A stretch of DNA of 16,704 bases from JAKFFN01 sp964444305 (GCA_964444305.1 CAYUGQ010000052.1:1-16704); one strand, 5' to 3'. Numbered from the stretch's first letter, positions 6,740-14,653 are shown. Notes: a model not told the origin generated them from the sequence alone. Numbers and translations: made by a program.

Positions 6740-7573
6740 CTACATAAGACTCATAGCCGGCGTCGTCATCGTTGCATCAGACGAAGGAGAAGCACCAACA
6801 CCCGGCAGAGCACCGCGCGAAGCATCGCCAGGGCTGCCAGCCGGGCGCGTAGTCATTCCTGCACTCGGCGTCGTAACCGTACCAGTCGTCTGACCAGAAG
6901 CGCCAGCCTGGTTACCGGCCAGATCCCGCTCAGGATTCCGGTCATCAACAATAGCCACATGGTTAGGAGAAGTCAGCAAAACCGTTACATTGCTGCCACC
7001 CGTCAAGGTCACAGACTTCTGCGCAATGATCGTATCCGAACCACTCGCATCAATCAACGCCAGGTTATACTGACCCGGATCAACATCCTCATCACTCGAC
7101 CGGCCATAGTTAATGCCACGCGCCTTCACATCATCATTCATCCGCACCTTAACCGACCGATGCTCCGGAGCCGCGTTAATAATCATCAGCTCCACTTCAT
7201 CCTGATCAACGTCATCACGGTCATTCTCCAGAAGCACAACCTTCGGAGTATTGTTCTCCTCATCCGGCGTCACCAGGATCGTATAATTCTCGTCATCATC
7301 ATCCAGATCAAACGTCTCCTCCGTCCGCACCTGCTGCGTACCCATCTGGATCGTAATATGCTGATCATCCCCCGGCTCCGGAATCTGCCTGAACTGCGAA
7401 ATTCCGTTCGGAGCGATCCCGTTAGCAATCTGCGTATTTCCAATGGAAACCGTCAGCGGCTCAGAATTTGGCACCGCATTAATAACACGCACGTGAACCA
7501 TATTGCTCTGTGCAAACAAACTCACCGGCGCGGCTGCCAATGCGACCACAAGTGCAAAACTTTTAATTTTCAT
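6740..7573 (-). CDS. Exported protein with two DUF4397 domains
   Basis: 277 residues. A classical signal peptide (MKIKSFALVVALAAAPVSLFA, cleavage near 21-22) sends it to the periplasm or surface. Two beta-rich repeats follow: 25-116 (VRVINAVPNSEPLTVSI ... YTILVTP) and 127-210 (VELMIINAAPEHRSVKVRM ... NVTVLLT). Each shows the R/I-N-A-x-P opening and the late (Y/N)(T/V)(I/T)(L/V) strand of DUF4397, a domain of unknown function in exported bacterial proteins. An acidic loop (DLDDDDEN, 89-96) and an acidic linker (NDRDDVDQDE, 117-126) may bind cations. Residues 217-277 are a Gly/Ser/Thr/Pro tail without clear fold. AAGGAG lies about 9 bases before the ATG. It is a single-gene unit with its own terminator, divergent from the M15 peptidase. 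Confidence 0.85.
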   Translation of the reverse strand: MKIKSFALVVALAAAPVSLFAQSNMVHVRVINAVPNSEPLTVSIGNTQIANGIAPNGISQFRQIPEPGDDQHITIQMGTQQVRTEETFDLDDDDENYTILVTPDEENNTPKVVLLENDRDDVDQDEVELMIINAAPEHRSVKVRMNDDVKARGINYGRSSDEDVDPGQYNLALIDASGSDTIIAQKSVTLTGGSNVTVLLTSPNHVAIVDDRNPERDLAGNQAGASGQTTGTVTTPSAGMTTRPAGSPGDASRGALPGVGASPSSDATMTTPAMSLM

Positions 7574-7791
7574 CTGCTTCTTCTCCTTGGTTTTAATAAT
7601 GGACTATTTCAGAAGCACTGCAATGACCGTGCCCGCCGACCCCCCACAGCCTAATAAATCCCCGTTTTCTACCCGGTCCGCACCCCCGTCAACCGCGTTC
7701 CCCGCAAAGGCACAGTATCTGTTTCGGGAATAGTTTGCACACACCTTCTTTACTTGACGCCTGCGAGCCTGTGCTGGTGTGAGCAGAAACA
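7574..7791. promoter_or_regulatory. Divergent promoter region between the DUF4397 and M15 peptidase genes
   Basis: 218 bases lie between the two start codons and must hold the promoter of the minus-strand gene. On that strand TTGCAG and CATTAT stand 16 bases apart about 15-50 bases upstream of the ribosome binding site, a weak sigma-70 candidate. On the + strand a TTGACG at 7754-7759 is the only -35-like word near the peptidase, and it lacks a convincing -10. The middle is C-rich and shows no gene or dyad that I could find. Confidence 0.3.
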
Positions 7792-9243
7792 ATGATGAAG
7801 TACTTGTGGTTAATTTTCACTTTATGCGTCGTAGGGCTGGCCTTTCAGATCAAACTGTCCCAGCCCGAAGAGGGGCAATACACAGACGGTCGCCTGGCCT
7901 GTCTTCCATTGCCCCCCGCGCTTGCCCGTGCAGAGCCGCCCCTCCTTCCTCCGCCAGTCCTTCAACAGATTCCCCCCATTTCCCAGCCCGCCCGCGTCGT
8001 AGCCACAAGCATAGAAATTTTCGATTACAGCACCAATACCGGCCTCCTGGAAACCCAGTTAGCCGACAAACTCGACTGGGGCCTTCCGCGCCTAATGCCC
8101 TCAGATTCCCCCACAGAACTCACCTATGCCATCGAACCCCGCCTCATCCAGCCCATCCCCGTAAACGTCCCACCTCCCGTCCAATCCCGCATCGCCCTCG
8201 AAGACATACTCACCACCAGCACTCCGGTCTGGTCATCTGCTCTCCAACGCCTGTCATCCGACCACACCCTCCTCACCATGCTAAAGCAAAATCCCGCCTC
8301 CGCAACAAGCCCCGCATCAACGATAACGCCCTCCGACTCCCCAAATGAATCCATGACATTTTATCTCCCAGAGAAAACCGTTCAAACGGCCTCCCTCGCC
8401 CCCGCTCAACTCATAGAACGTGCCCGCTCCAGCCCCAATCTTTATCTGCCTGAAGGCGCCCTCGACGAAGAAGGCGCCATGCTCACCCTCATCAAACCCG
8501 AACTTCCCGTCTACGACCTCCCCGACGAATCCTCATCCTCCTCAGGCGAGACACTCAAAGACGGCGATCAAGTCCGCCCGCTCACCCGTCTTCGCAACTC
8601 TGAAGGATTCGACTGGATCAAATTTGAACGCAAAGGAAAATCCTATTGGGCCCAGGCAGAATACTTTATCCGCGTAGATCCCCGAAACCGCCGCCAGTTC
8701 CCCAAAGGAAATCTCCCTGTCGGCCAAGAAGCCGTCGACAAAGACTCCGCCCTTCCCACCGACTATCAGCCCGATGACCTTCGCGCCCTCAATCAAAAAC
8801 ATGTCTTCGGACCCCGCGAAGTTCTCATGCGAGAAGAAGCAGCCGAGGCCTTCGAGAAAATGGCCGAAGCAGCCAAAGCCAAAAATCTGACCATTCTTGC
8901 TTTCTCAGGATTCCGTGATTTCGATTACCAGAAACGCCTATACCTCGAAGCCGTAGAGCGACACGGCCCCAAACAAAACGGCACCGCCGCCCCCGGGTAC
9001 AGCGAGCATCAGCTCGGCACCACCGCAGACATCAGCAGCGACAACCGCCGCACCATACTAAGCGGCACCTTCGGCGAAACCCCCGAAGGCCGCTGGCTCC
9101 ACGAAAACTCCGAAAAGTTCGGCTTCAGAAAATCCTACACCCAGGAAAACACCGAAGAAGTCGGCTACAAACCTGAACCCTGGCACTTCCGTTATGTGGG
9201 AATTGCACAAAAAAATGGCAATAGAGACATCGCCAATCAATAG
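7792..9243 (+). CDS. M15-family (VanY-type) D-alanyl-D-alanine carboxypeptidase with SH3-like domain
   Basis: 483 residues. The N-terminal hydrophobic stretch (YLWLIFTLCVVGLAFQI, 4-20) is a signal anchor or signal peptide. Residues 38-230 are long, Pro-rich and without a recognised fold. A region at about 232-295 (LPVYDLPDE ... DWIKFERKGKSYWAQAEYF) looks like a bacterial SH3 domain. The C-terminal domain (about 325-472) is a zinc peptidase of the LAS/M15B type. SGFRDFDYQ (Arg375, Gln380), SEHQLGTTADI (zinc ligands His406 and Asp413) and EPWHFRYVG (catalytic Glu462, zinc ligand His465) are all intact. Such enzymes remove the terminal D-Ala of peptidoglycan stem peptides. TT in the SxHxxGxxxD motif is less common than LA. 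The start is either of two adjacent ATGs; the ribosome binding site is weak. The role is cell-wall trimming; an antibiotic resistance role is not implied. Confidence 0.9.
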   Translation: MMKYLWLIFTLCVVGLAFQIKLSQPEEGQYTDGRLACLPLPPALARAEPPLLPPPVLQQIPPISQPARVVATSIEIFDYSTNTGLLETQLADKLDWGLPRLMPSDSPTELTYAIEPRLIQPIPVNVPPPVQSRIALEDILTTSTPVWSSALQRLSSDHTLLTMLKQNPASATSPASTITPSDSPNESMTFYLPEKTVQTASLAPAQLIERARSSPNLYLPEGALDEEGAMLTLIKPELPVYDLPDESSSSSGETLKDGDQVRPLTRLRNSEGFDWIKFERKGKSYWAQAEYFIRVDPRNRRQFPKGNLPVGQEAVDKDSALPTDYQPDDLRALNQKHVFGPREVLMREEAAEAFEKMAEAAKAKNLTILAFSGFRDFDYQKRLYLEAVERHGPKQNGTAAPGYSEHQLGTTADISSDNRRTILSGTFGETPEGRWLHENSEKFGFRKSYTQENTEEVGYKPEPWHFRYVGIAQKNGNRDIANQ

Positions 9244-9304
9244 AGTATCCCCAAGAGGCTGTGAACGTGCGGCCACCTGGCATTACCCTAAAAGGTTGAT
9301 AATT

Positions 9305-10726
9305 ATGAATATAGCTAAAAGATTCTCCCTCGCGATCCTCACAGTTTTTGCCATCACGCAAGCCCCCGCTGCAGAGCTTCCCGAGGAAACAGCAACCATC
9401 TTTGTTCATGGTTTCAACGTTCAGGGCACCCTCCTCACCGGACCCGTAGGTGAAGATTTCAATCTGCCCTACGCCATGCAATTCGCAACCCACGCCGGCC
9501 TGCCAACACCCTTCACCAACCCCAACGCCCCAAATCAGGTCGCCGTTACAACCTACTATGGCGACCAATATCCTTCCTATTACACCCCCCAGGATATCAT
9601 TGATGTGGAAGATGCCACCGCCCTCTTCGGTGGGGGAGTGCCCCGGTATGCCGCCATCGTCGCCAAACATGCCCGCCACGTCATGGACCGCAGCGGCGCA
9701 AAACAGGTCACCTTTGTAGGCGTCAGTTTCGGAGCCCTCGTCAGCCGTTATATCATCGAAAAAGATATCGAAGGCCTCGCCTCCTCCAACTCCATCGCCC
9801 GCTGGGTGGCCGCAGAAGGGGTCGTGTCCGGCAACTATCTCACCTCTCATTTTCCCCAGTCCGTCATGGAACTCGTCCTCGGTCAGTCCCTCGATCACGC
9901 CATGATCGACCTCAACCACATGAGCTATAACTGGATCACCGCCAACCTTAACAATCCAAACTACACGTCATCATCCCCCTATTTTGCAAACTTCCCAATC
10001 CACTTCTGGGTCGGAGCGGACTACGACCTCTACGACGGAATCCTCACAGAACAAGCCGGCAAAGCCAGTGACGGCATGGTCCTCATGGAAGACGCCATCC
10101 TGCGCAATCTTCCCGCCGAACTCCTCTATGACGGCCAACTGCCCACCCACAGTGTTCTCAATGCCAACCACGACCTGTTTAAATTCGAACCCGGATTCCA
10201 CGTCGGTCTCCTCGCCCAGCTCACCGGCCGCACCCGCGCCACCATCACCCTATCTGAAGTAGAAATCCTCCGTGAATTCGACGGCGGAGCCCGCGGTGAC
10301 GGCGAGTATGTATTCGGCCTTCAGGTCTTCTCCCCCCTAGCCGAAACCAACTTCAGTGTAACCGATCCCATCCACGAACTCAGCGCCGCCAACTATAGCC
10401 TTCCCTACGCCGAACTAGCCGTAGGCACCAAATATCCCCTAAACCTCGTCTGGTATGATGACATCATTCTCCCCGGCGAAGACCAGCTCAAAATCATTAC
10501 CAACATCGAAGAAATCGACGGCGATCCCATTTACCGGATCACCGAAGCCAACGGCATCGTACGGCAGGCCCTCGAAAACGTCCAGACCTTCATCGACGTT
10601 TCTCGTAACGGTTCCTATCCCATCGTCACAGGCGACTGGCGCGGAACCGTCAACGTCGAAATTAATCGATACCCTCCATTCGGCGGGCCAAAAGCAGCCG
10701 CAACTGACTGGGCTCTTTTCGAGTAA
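9305..10726 (+). CDS. Exported lipase-like alpha/beta hydrolase with C-terminal beta domain
   Basis: 473 residues from ATG 9305. The frame is open further up, but that part overlaps the peptidase end, and only this start gives a signal peptide (MNIAKRFSLAILTVFAITQAPAA, cleavage near 23). AAAGG lies about 10 bases before it. The hydrolase part has the oxyanion motif IFVHGFNVQG (32-41) and the nucleophile elbow FVGVSFGAL (Ser141). SDGMV (Asp256) and NANHDLF (His289) are plausible remaining triad members, placed by order rather than certainty. This is the layout of secreted lipases/esterases. Residues 310-473 are beta-rich (ATITLSEVEILREFDGGARGDG) with acidic turns that may bind calcium; I recognise no named domain there. 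It probably acts on ester lipids in the periplasm or outside the cell. It lies 61 bases after the M15 peptidase on the same strand. Confidence 0.8.
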   Translation: MNIAKRFSLAILTVFAITQAPAAELPEETATIFVHGFNVQGTLLTGPVGEDFNLPYAMQFATHAGLPTPFTNPNAPNQVAVTTYYGDQYPSYYTPQDIIDVEDATALFGGGVPRYAAIVAKHARHVMDRSGAKQVTFVGVSFGALVSRYIIEKDIEGLASSNSIARWVAAEGVVSGNYLTSHFPQSVMELVLGQSLDHAMIDLNHMSYNWITANLNNPNYTSSSPYFANFPIHFWVGADYDLYDGILTEQAGKASDGMVLMEDAILRNLPAELLYDGQLPTHSVLNANHDLFKFEPGFHVGLLAQLTGRTRATITLSEVEILREFDGGARGDGEYVFGLQVFSPLAETNFSVTDPIHELSAANYSLPYAELAVGTKYPLNLVWYDDIILPGEDQLKIITNIEEIDGDPIYRITEANGIVRQALENVQTFIDVSRNGSYPIVTGDWRGTVNVEINRYPPFGGPKAAATDWALFE

Positions 10727-10742
10727 TAATTACCCCGATCAA

Positions 10743-10786
10743 GGCACCTTCAAGTGCCCAGGCTCCGGAATCATTCATCATGATTC
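10743..10786 (+). repeat. Two short inverted repeats between the lipase and phosphoesterase genes
   Basis: The first is GGCAC-CTTCAA-GTGCC (10743-10758). The second is GAATCA-TTCATCA-TGATTC (10768-10786). Neither has a T tract, so neither is a standard terminator. They lie between the lipase stop and the ribosome binding site of the next gene and could be mRNA stem-loops or an operator. Confidence 0.35.
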
Positions 10787-10820
10787 AATTACGGTACGCA
10801 AGTTGTTGTAGGGGATAGCT

Positions 10821-11921
10821 ATGGCCCCCTCTGCCAAAAAGCTTTCATCGAAAATTCTCCCCCCCGAAGTCGAGCGCCCGGCCTTTCATCGGAAGGGAGT
10901 TAACGAAGCCGGCTACGAATGCCCGCGCTTTAATCTCGAAAGTCGAAAACTCTCCTGGCTGAAAAATCTCCGCTCCGCCAGCAGCCGCGTCGCAGCCAAT
11001 GCCGTCATGATTTCCGACACCTGGCGCACTGCCTATGAAAACTTCGCCGGCCCCGAAAGAGTTCTCATTTCCATGTACCAGGTTGAAATTGGAGATCTCG
11101 ATCCCGCCCTCAGCGGACTCCGCCTGGTTCAGCTTACAGACATCCATCATGGACCATGGCTGCCCATCGAATTCGTCTACGACATCGTCCAGCGGGTCAA
11201 TTCCTTGAAACCAGACATCGTCGCCCTGACCGGCGATTATGTAGTAAACTCCCCACGCTACATACGCCCCGTCGCTGATGCACTGTCCGGCCTCGAACCA
11301 TCCATCGCCACCGTCGCCGTCATGGGAAATCACGACTGGTGGGAAGGCGGCACAGCCGTAATAGACGCCCTAATTGATCACGGAATTATCATGCTTGATA
11401 ACCACCGCATTATCCTCACCCCCGACCGCGAACTGACCGATAATCACTCTACCGGCCTTTGCCTCGCTGGAATTGGCGATCCCTGGACTGACCGCGTCGA
11501 TTTCGATGCCGCCCTGGCAGGTCTGCCCGAAGATATGCCCCGCCTTGTCCTCAGCCATAACCCAGACACCGCAGAAGACCGCAACCTGCAGGAAAAACGC
11601 TATCGGATTGACCTGATGATCAGCGGCCACACCCACGGGGGACAGGTTTGTTTCCCCAATAATCGCAAACCGGTTCTTCCAAAAATCCGAAAAAACAAGT
11701 ACTCCCGCGGACTCGTCTTCGGGCCCCAGTGTCCTGTCTACGTCAGTCGCGGCATAGGCACCGCCGGTGTACCACTCCGCCTGGGGGCCGACCCGGAAAT
11801 AGCCGTATTCGACCTTATCACCGCCAACAGCCCTTTGCCGTTTGTCGTCGCCGGACCTCACGGTGCATCCATACAGAACAATCAAACCAGCCCCCCCGAC
11901 CCCGCCGAAAACCCCTCGTAA
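10821..11921 (+). CDS. Calcineurin-like metallophosphoesterase, YaeI/YkuE/LpxG-like
   Basis: 366 residues. All five metal motifs of the family are present in order: LTDIHHG (Asp107, His109), TGDYV (Asp139), MGNHDWW (Asn170-His171), SHNPD (His246) and SGHTHGGQ (His270, His272). Together they bind the two metal ions that hydrolyse a phosphoester or pyrophosphate. The arrangement is that of the YaeI/YkuE group, to which the chlamydial UDP-2,3-diacylglucosamine hydrolase LpxG also belongs. No LpxH or other lpx gene is in the window, so a lipid A role is possible but unproven. There is no signal peptide or membrane segment; the first 80 residues are basic and of unknown structure, and the last 30 look disordered. 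AGGGGAT lies about seven bases before ATG 10821, which fixes the start. Confidence 0.88.
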   Translation: MAPSAKKLSSKILPPEVERPAFHRKGVNEAGYECPRFNLESRKLSWLKNLRSASSRVAANAVMISDTWRTAYENFAGPERVLISMYQVEIGDLDPALSGLRLVQLTDIHHGPWLPIEFVYDIVQRVNSLKPDIVALTGDYVVNSPRYIRPVADALSGLEPSIATVAVMGNHDWWEGGTAVIDALIDHGIIMLDNHRIILTPDRELTDNHSTGLCLAGIGDPWTDRVDFDAALAGLPEDMPRLVLSHNPDTAEDRNLQEKRYRIDLMISGHTHGGQVCFPNNRKPVLPKIRKNKYSRGLVFGPQCPVYVSRGIGTAGVPLRLGADPEIAVFDLITANSPLPFVVAGPHGASIQNNQTSPPDPAENPS

Positions 11922-11990
11922 ATTCCCCAGAAAAGTTTTTAACCTTGCGCTGGTAAAGCCTATCGTGTTTGTCCAACAAAAACCGTCACA

Positions 11991-12041
11991 TGCAGACCGC
12001 CAGAATTCTTTCGGGCCCAGTCTGCAATACTTTAAAGTATT
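11991..12041 (+). promoter_or_regulatory. Paired dyads upstream of accA
   Basis: A perfect inverted repeat TGCAGAC (11991-11997) / GTCTGCA (12020-12026) encloses 22 bases, and abutting it is a perfect 16-base palindrome AATACTTTAAAGTATT (12026-12041). Both lie 49-99 bases before the accA start. The palindrome runs into TTT, so a weak terminator for the phosphoesterase is possible, but its stem is almost all A/T. A protein-binding operator controlling accA is the alternative. It does not match the FapR or FabT consensus as I know them. Confidence 0.45.
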
Positions 12042-12089
12042 TTTGCCCGCAGTGGCCAATACGATTCTGAAGAGCTGAGTTAAGGCATA

Positions 12090-13043
12090 ATGAGCAATTA
12101 CGATTTTGAAAAGCCCTTGGCAGATCTGCAAGAGCGCATCCGCGAAATGGAATCCAGCGATGGCTCAGATAATTCCGAGCTCGCCCAGTTGCGCGAAGAA
12201 CTCGAACTGAAACGCCAGGAGCTGTACTCTCAGCTTACCCCCTGGCAACGAGTGCTCATTGCCCGCGACAAAGACCGCCCCCGCGCCCTGGATTTTGTAA
12301 ACGCACTCATGACCGATTTTATCGAAGTTCACGGCGACCGATATTTCGGAGACGACAAAGCCATCGTCACCGGCTTCGCCACCTTCCGCGGACGCCCCAT
12401 CTCAGTCATCTGCCAGCAAAAAGGCAAAGACACCAAAGACAACATTTATAGAAACTGGGGCATGGCCCATCCCGAAGGATATCGCAAAGCCCTGCGCGTA
12501 ATGGAAATGGCGCAAAAGTTTAATCTCCCCATCGTCGTATTTATCGATACCCCCGGCGCCTATCCCGGCATCGGCGCCGAAGAACGCGGCCAGGCCGAAG
12601 CCATTGCCCATAACATCCGCGATATGTTTAATATCTCCGTCCCCATCGTCTGCGTAGTCGTAGGCGAAGGAGCCAGCGGCGGCGCCCTGGGAGTCGGAGT
12701 AGGCGACTGCATTTTAATGCTCGAAAACTCCTGGTACTGCGTAATCAGCCCCGAAGGCTGCGCAGGCATTCTCTGGAAAACACCAACCATGGCACAGGCC
12801 GCCGCAGAACAACTGAAACTGACACCGCCGGACTTGATCGAACTCGGCATCGCCGATGAAATCATCCCCGAGCCCGGCGGCGGAGCTCACCGAGACCCCC
12901 AGTCCACTTTCGAAAACACTGGCCACGCCATCGAAAATCGCCTGCAGGAGCTCGCACAGCTCGAAAAAGAAGAACTCCTCGATCGACGCTACCAGAAATA
13001 CCGTTACATGGGCCGCTTTATCGACACATCGGTGGAAGATTAA
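12090..13043 (+). CDS. accA: Acetyl-CoA carboxylase carboxyltransferase subunit alpha
   Basis: 317 residues, the usual length of bacterial AccA. It pairs with AccD to move the carboxyl group from carboxybiotin to acetyl-CoA, giving malonyl-CoA for fatty acid synthesis in the cytoplasm. The N-terminal DFEKPLADLQERI coiled-coil start, RALDFVNALMTDFIEVHGDR, and the carboxyltransferase core with DTPGAYPGIGAEERGQ and the oxyanion glycines GEGASGGALG are all textbook. The later EGCAGILWK and the C-terminal helical end are intact. A TAAGG ribosome binding site precedes ATG 12090. accD is not in the window, as in many bacteria where the two are apart. The next gene starts two bases after the stop, so the SGNH-like protein is almost certainly on the same message. 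The upstream region carries two dyads that may control it. Confidence 0.97.
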   Translation: MSNYDFEKPLADLQERIREMESSDGSDNSELAQLREELELKRQELYSQLTPWQRVLIARDKDRPRALDFVNALMTDFIEVHGDRYFGDDKAIVTGFATFRGRPISVICQQKGKDTKDNIYRNWGMAHPEGYRKALRVMEMAQKFNLPIVVFIDTPGAYPGIGAEERGQAEAIAHNIRDMFNISVPIVCVVVGEGASGGALGVGVGDCILMLENSWYCVISPEGCAGILWKTPTMAQAAAEQLKLTPPDLIELGIADEIIPEPGGGAHRDPQSTFENTGHAIENRLQELAQLEKEELLDRRYQKYRYMGRFIDTSVED

Positions 13044-13045
13044 TT

Positions 13046-14137
13046 ATGACCTCGCTGGCACATACGGTACTGACAAAAGCCTGCCGCGTCCTTCCCGTCA
13101 TCGCCGTTCTAACCCTTACGGCAGGCCACGCTGCAGCCCAGGACACCACCGGAACAGCAAGTCAGGAAACGGTTGTTACCACAACCACCCTTTCCACCCC
13201 TCCGCAAAGTCCAACCTCAGAAATCTCCGAAACAACCCACACCATTGTTCTTCTCGGAGACAAAGCCGGCTTTAATCCCGACTCTCCTCGTCGCGCACCA
13301 TATCCCGAGCTTATCGCAGCCACCGAAGCCAAACTCGGGGTCAACGTTGCTGATCATACCAGCGCTGGTCTTACCCTGGCCGACACCTTAAATATGATCC
13401 AATCCGCCCCGCAAGTTCAGGCAGATATCGTCGTTATATTTGGCGGCATAGCCGATGAAGTTGCCGAAAACAACGAAGACCAGATGCGGGAAAATGTCGT
13501 TCTCATCGCCACGGAACTAAGACAGCGCAATCCCGAAATGCGTATCTTTCTCGTTCCCTCAGCCACATATCTCGGAACCCTTTTCAGCGCCTACTTGCGA
13601 TTGGCGGCCATTGATGCCAATATCACTTTCATCCCCCTGGGCACCGAAGTCGGCGGTCAGCCCTTTCGCGAAGCCCTCGCCGAAGTCGCACTGGAAATTA
13701 ACGCCGCTCCCGCAGAACCTGCCGAAGAAACCGTAACCACCGACGCCCAACCCGACCCCGTCCTTGACGCCGGTTCTCAAGCGACTACTCACTCCGGAAC
13801 CTTCGTTTCCACATCTCCAGCCCCGCCCACTTATCTCGAAGAGCGGGCAAATCTCCGGCGCGAACTGGGCCGCATCGCCGGCGATACCACTGATTCAAGC
13901 ATTATGCCTCTGAACGTCGAGCAACTGTCAACGCAGACCCTAACCCAGTCACCCGACCAGGCTTCCAATCAAACCACCGGCCCCGTCATTCCCCCGGGAG
14001 GCCGCATCACTAAACGAGGCACTGAAGCTCAGGAAAACATTAACATGCGGCCATTACCAGCCCTTAAAGCATTTGAACCACAGGTTCCTGTACCCAGAAA
14101 CCAGATTGATATCAAAGAGCCAGCGCTTTCCCGATAG
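13046..14137 (+). CDS. Exported SGNH-hydrolase-like protein lacking the catalytic serine
   Basis: 363 residues. A signal peptide is clear (VLPVIAVLTLTAGHAAA, cleavage near 31). A Thr/Ser/Pro linker (32-64) leads to a domain at 65-215 with the order of an SGNH/GDSL hydrolase. Block I is HTIVLLGDKAGFN, where GDS is expected but Lys73 replaces the nucleophile serine. Block III is ADIVVIFGGIADEV, where the usual GxND Asn is missing. It continues with a family-like stretch, RQRNPEMRIFLVPSATYLG. It therefore looks like a non-catalytic member, or one using other residues. The last 150 residues are low-complexity (Thr, Pro, Gln, Glu) and end in PRNQIDIKEPALSR. The gene starts two bases after the accA stop. 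What an exported SGNH-like protein has to do with accA is not evident. Function unknown; fold assignment moderately sure. Confidence 0.7.
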   Translation: MTSLAHTVLTKACRVLPVIAVLTLTAGHAAAQDTTGTASQETVVTTTTLSTPPQSPTSEISETTHTIVLLGDKAGFNPDSPRRAPYPELIAATEAKLGVNVADHTSAGLTLADTLNMIQSAPQVQADIVVIFGGIADEVAENNEDQMRENVVLIATELRQRNPEMRIFLVPSATYLGTLFSAYLRLAAIDANITFIPLGTEVGGQPFREALAEVALEINAAPAEPAEETVTTDAQPDPVLDAGSQATTHSGTFVSTSPAPPTYLEERANLRRELGRIAGDTTDSSIMPLNVEQLSTQTLTQSPDQASNQTTGPVIPPGGRITKRGTEAQENINMRPLPALKAFEPQVPVPRNQIDIKEPALSR

Positions 14138-14146
14138 CAGCGGCCC

Positions 14147-14165
14147 GGCGCAGACTTAATGCGCC
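14147..14165 (+). promoter_or_regulatory. Inverted repeat upstream of the Fur-family gene
   Basis: GGCGCA-GACTTAA-TGCGCC, a perfect six-base dyad with a seven-base centre, lies between the SGNH-like gene and the Fur-family start, 23 bases before the ATG. The 19-base length and AT-rich centre fit an operator, perhaps autoregulatory. It lacks a T tract and so is not a standard terminator. It does not match the Fur or proteobacterial Zur boxes that I know. Confidence 0.4.
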
Positions 14166-14187
14166 CTGATGGAGTATTGAGTTACCA

Positions 14188-14574
14188 ATGATAATCCGGA
14201 GACAAACGGCACAAAAGGCCGCCATCCTTCGCGCCATGCAGGAAGACGATCGCCCGCTCTCGCCACAGGAAATTTGGGAATCTGCCCGACAGGAAGTTCC
14301 CGCCCTCGGCATGGCCACCGTCTATCGCGCCATCAAAAGCTTCTTGGAAGAAGGTCTGGTGGAAGCCGTCGGCCTTCCAGACAGCGCCCCTCGCTATGAG
14401 TTGGCCGGTAAAGAGCACCACCATCATTTCCAGTGCCGCTACTGCGACAAAGTTTACGAAATCAACGCCTGCTCAGGCGGAATCAAAACCCTGACCCCCC
14501 AGGGTTTTTCCCTCGAAGATCACGAAATCATGCTTTTTGGTCGTTGCGCCGACTGCCAGGCCCCCACCCACTAA
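14188..14574 (+). CDS. Fur-family metalloregulator, possibly Zur-type
   Basis: 128 residues, somewhat short for the family (usually 135-150). The winged helix carries the typical recognition region GMATVYRAIKSFLEEGLV (41-58). The dimer domain starts with the His-rich KEHHHHFQC (His77-80), and the structural zinc site CRYC (83, 86) plus CADC (120, 123) is complete. Cys95 (INACSGG) is an extra possible ligand. Members sense Fe, Zn, Mn or peroxide and repress target genes when metal-loaded. An ABC transporter of the type seen in Zur-controlled zinc uptake loci starts 79 bases downstream on the same strand, so zinc is the favoured ligand (inference). The ribosome binding site is weak, and a dyad lies 23 bases upstream of the start. 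It is the only DNA-binding regulator in the window. Confidence 0.92.
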   Translation: MIIRRQTAQKAAILRAMQEDDRPLSPQEIWESARQEVPALGMATVYRAIKSFLEEGLVEAVGLPDSAPRYELAGKEHHHHFQCRYCDKVYEINACSGGIKTLTPQGFSLEDHEIMLFGRCADCQAPTH

Positions 14575-14653
14575 CTTTAGGCTTGATCCGGCCCCGCCGA
14601 CCCAGTCGAGATCATAATCGCTTCCCGTTCATTTAAGAGAGGAGTACTTCAGT

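Noticed and set aside
6959..7654. Plus-strand open frame of 231 residues opposite the DUF4397 gene
   Set aside because: Arg/His/Ile-rich shadow translation without motifs. The minus strand has a signal peptide, ribosome binding site and terminator.
9194..9304. Upstream extension of the lipase frame
   Set aside because: It overlaps the M15 peptidase end and hides the signal peptide that ATG 9305 exposes.
12026..12041. Palindrome before accA as a standard terminator of the phosphoesterase gene
   Set aside because: The stem is nearly all A/T with only two G/C pairs and only a short T run follows, so it would be weak. Kept as a possible operator instead.
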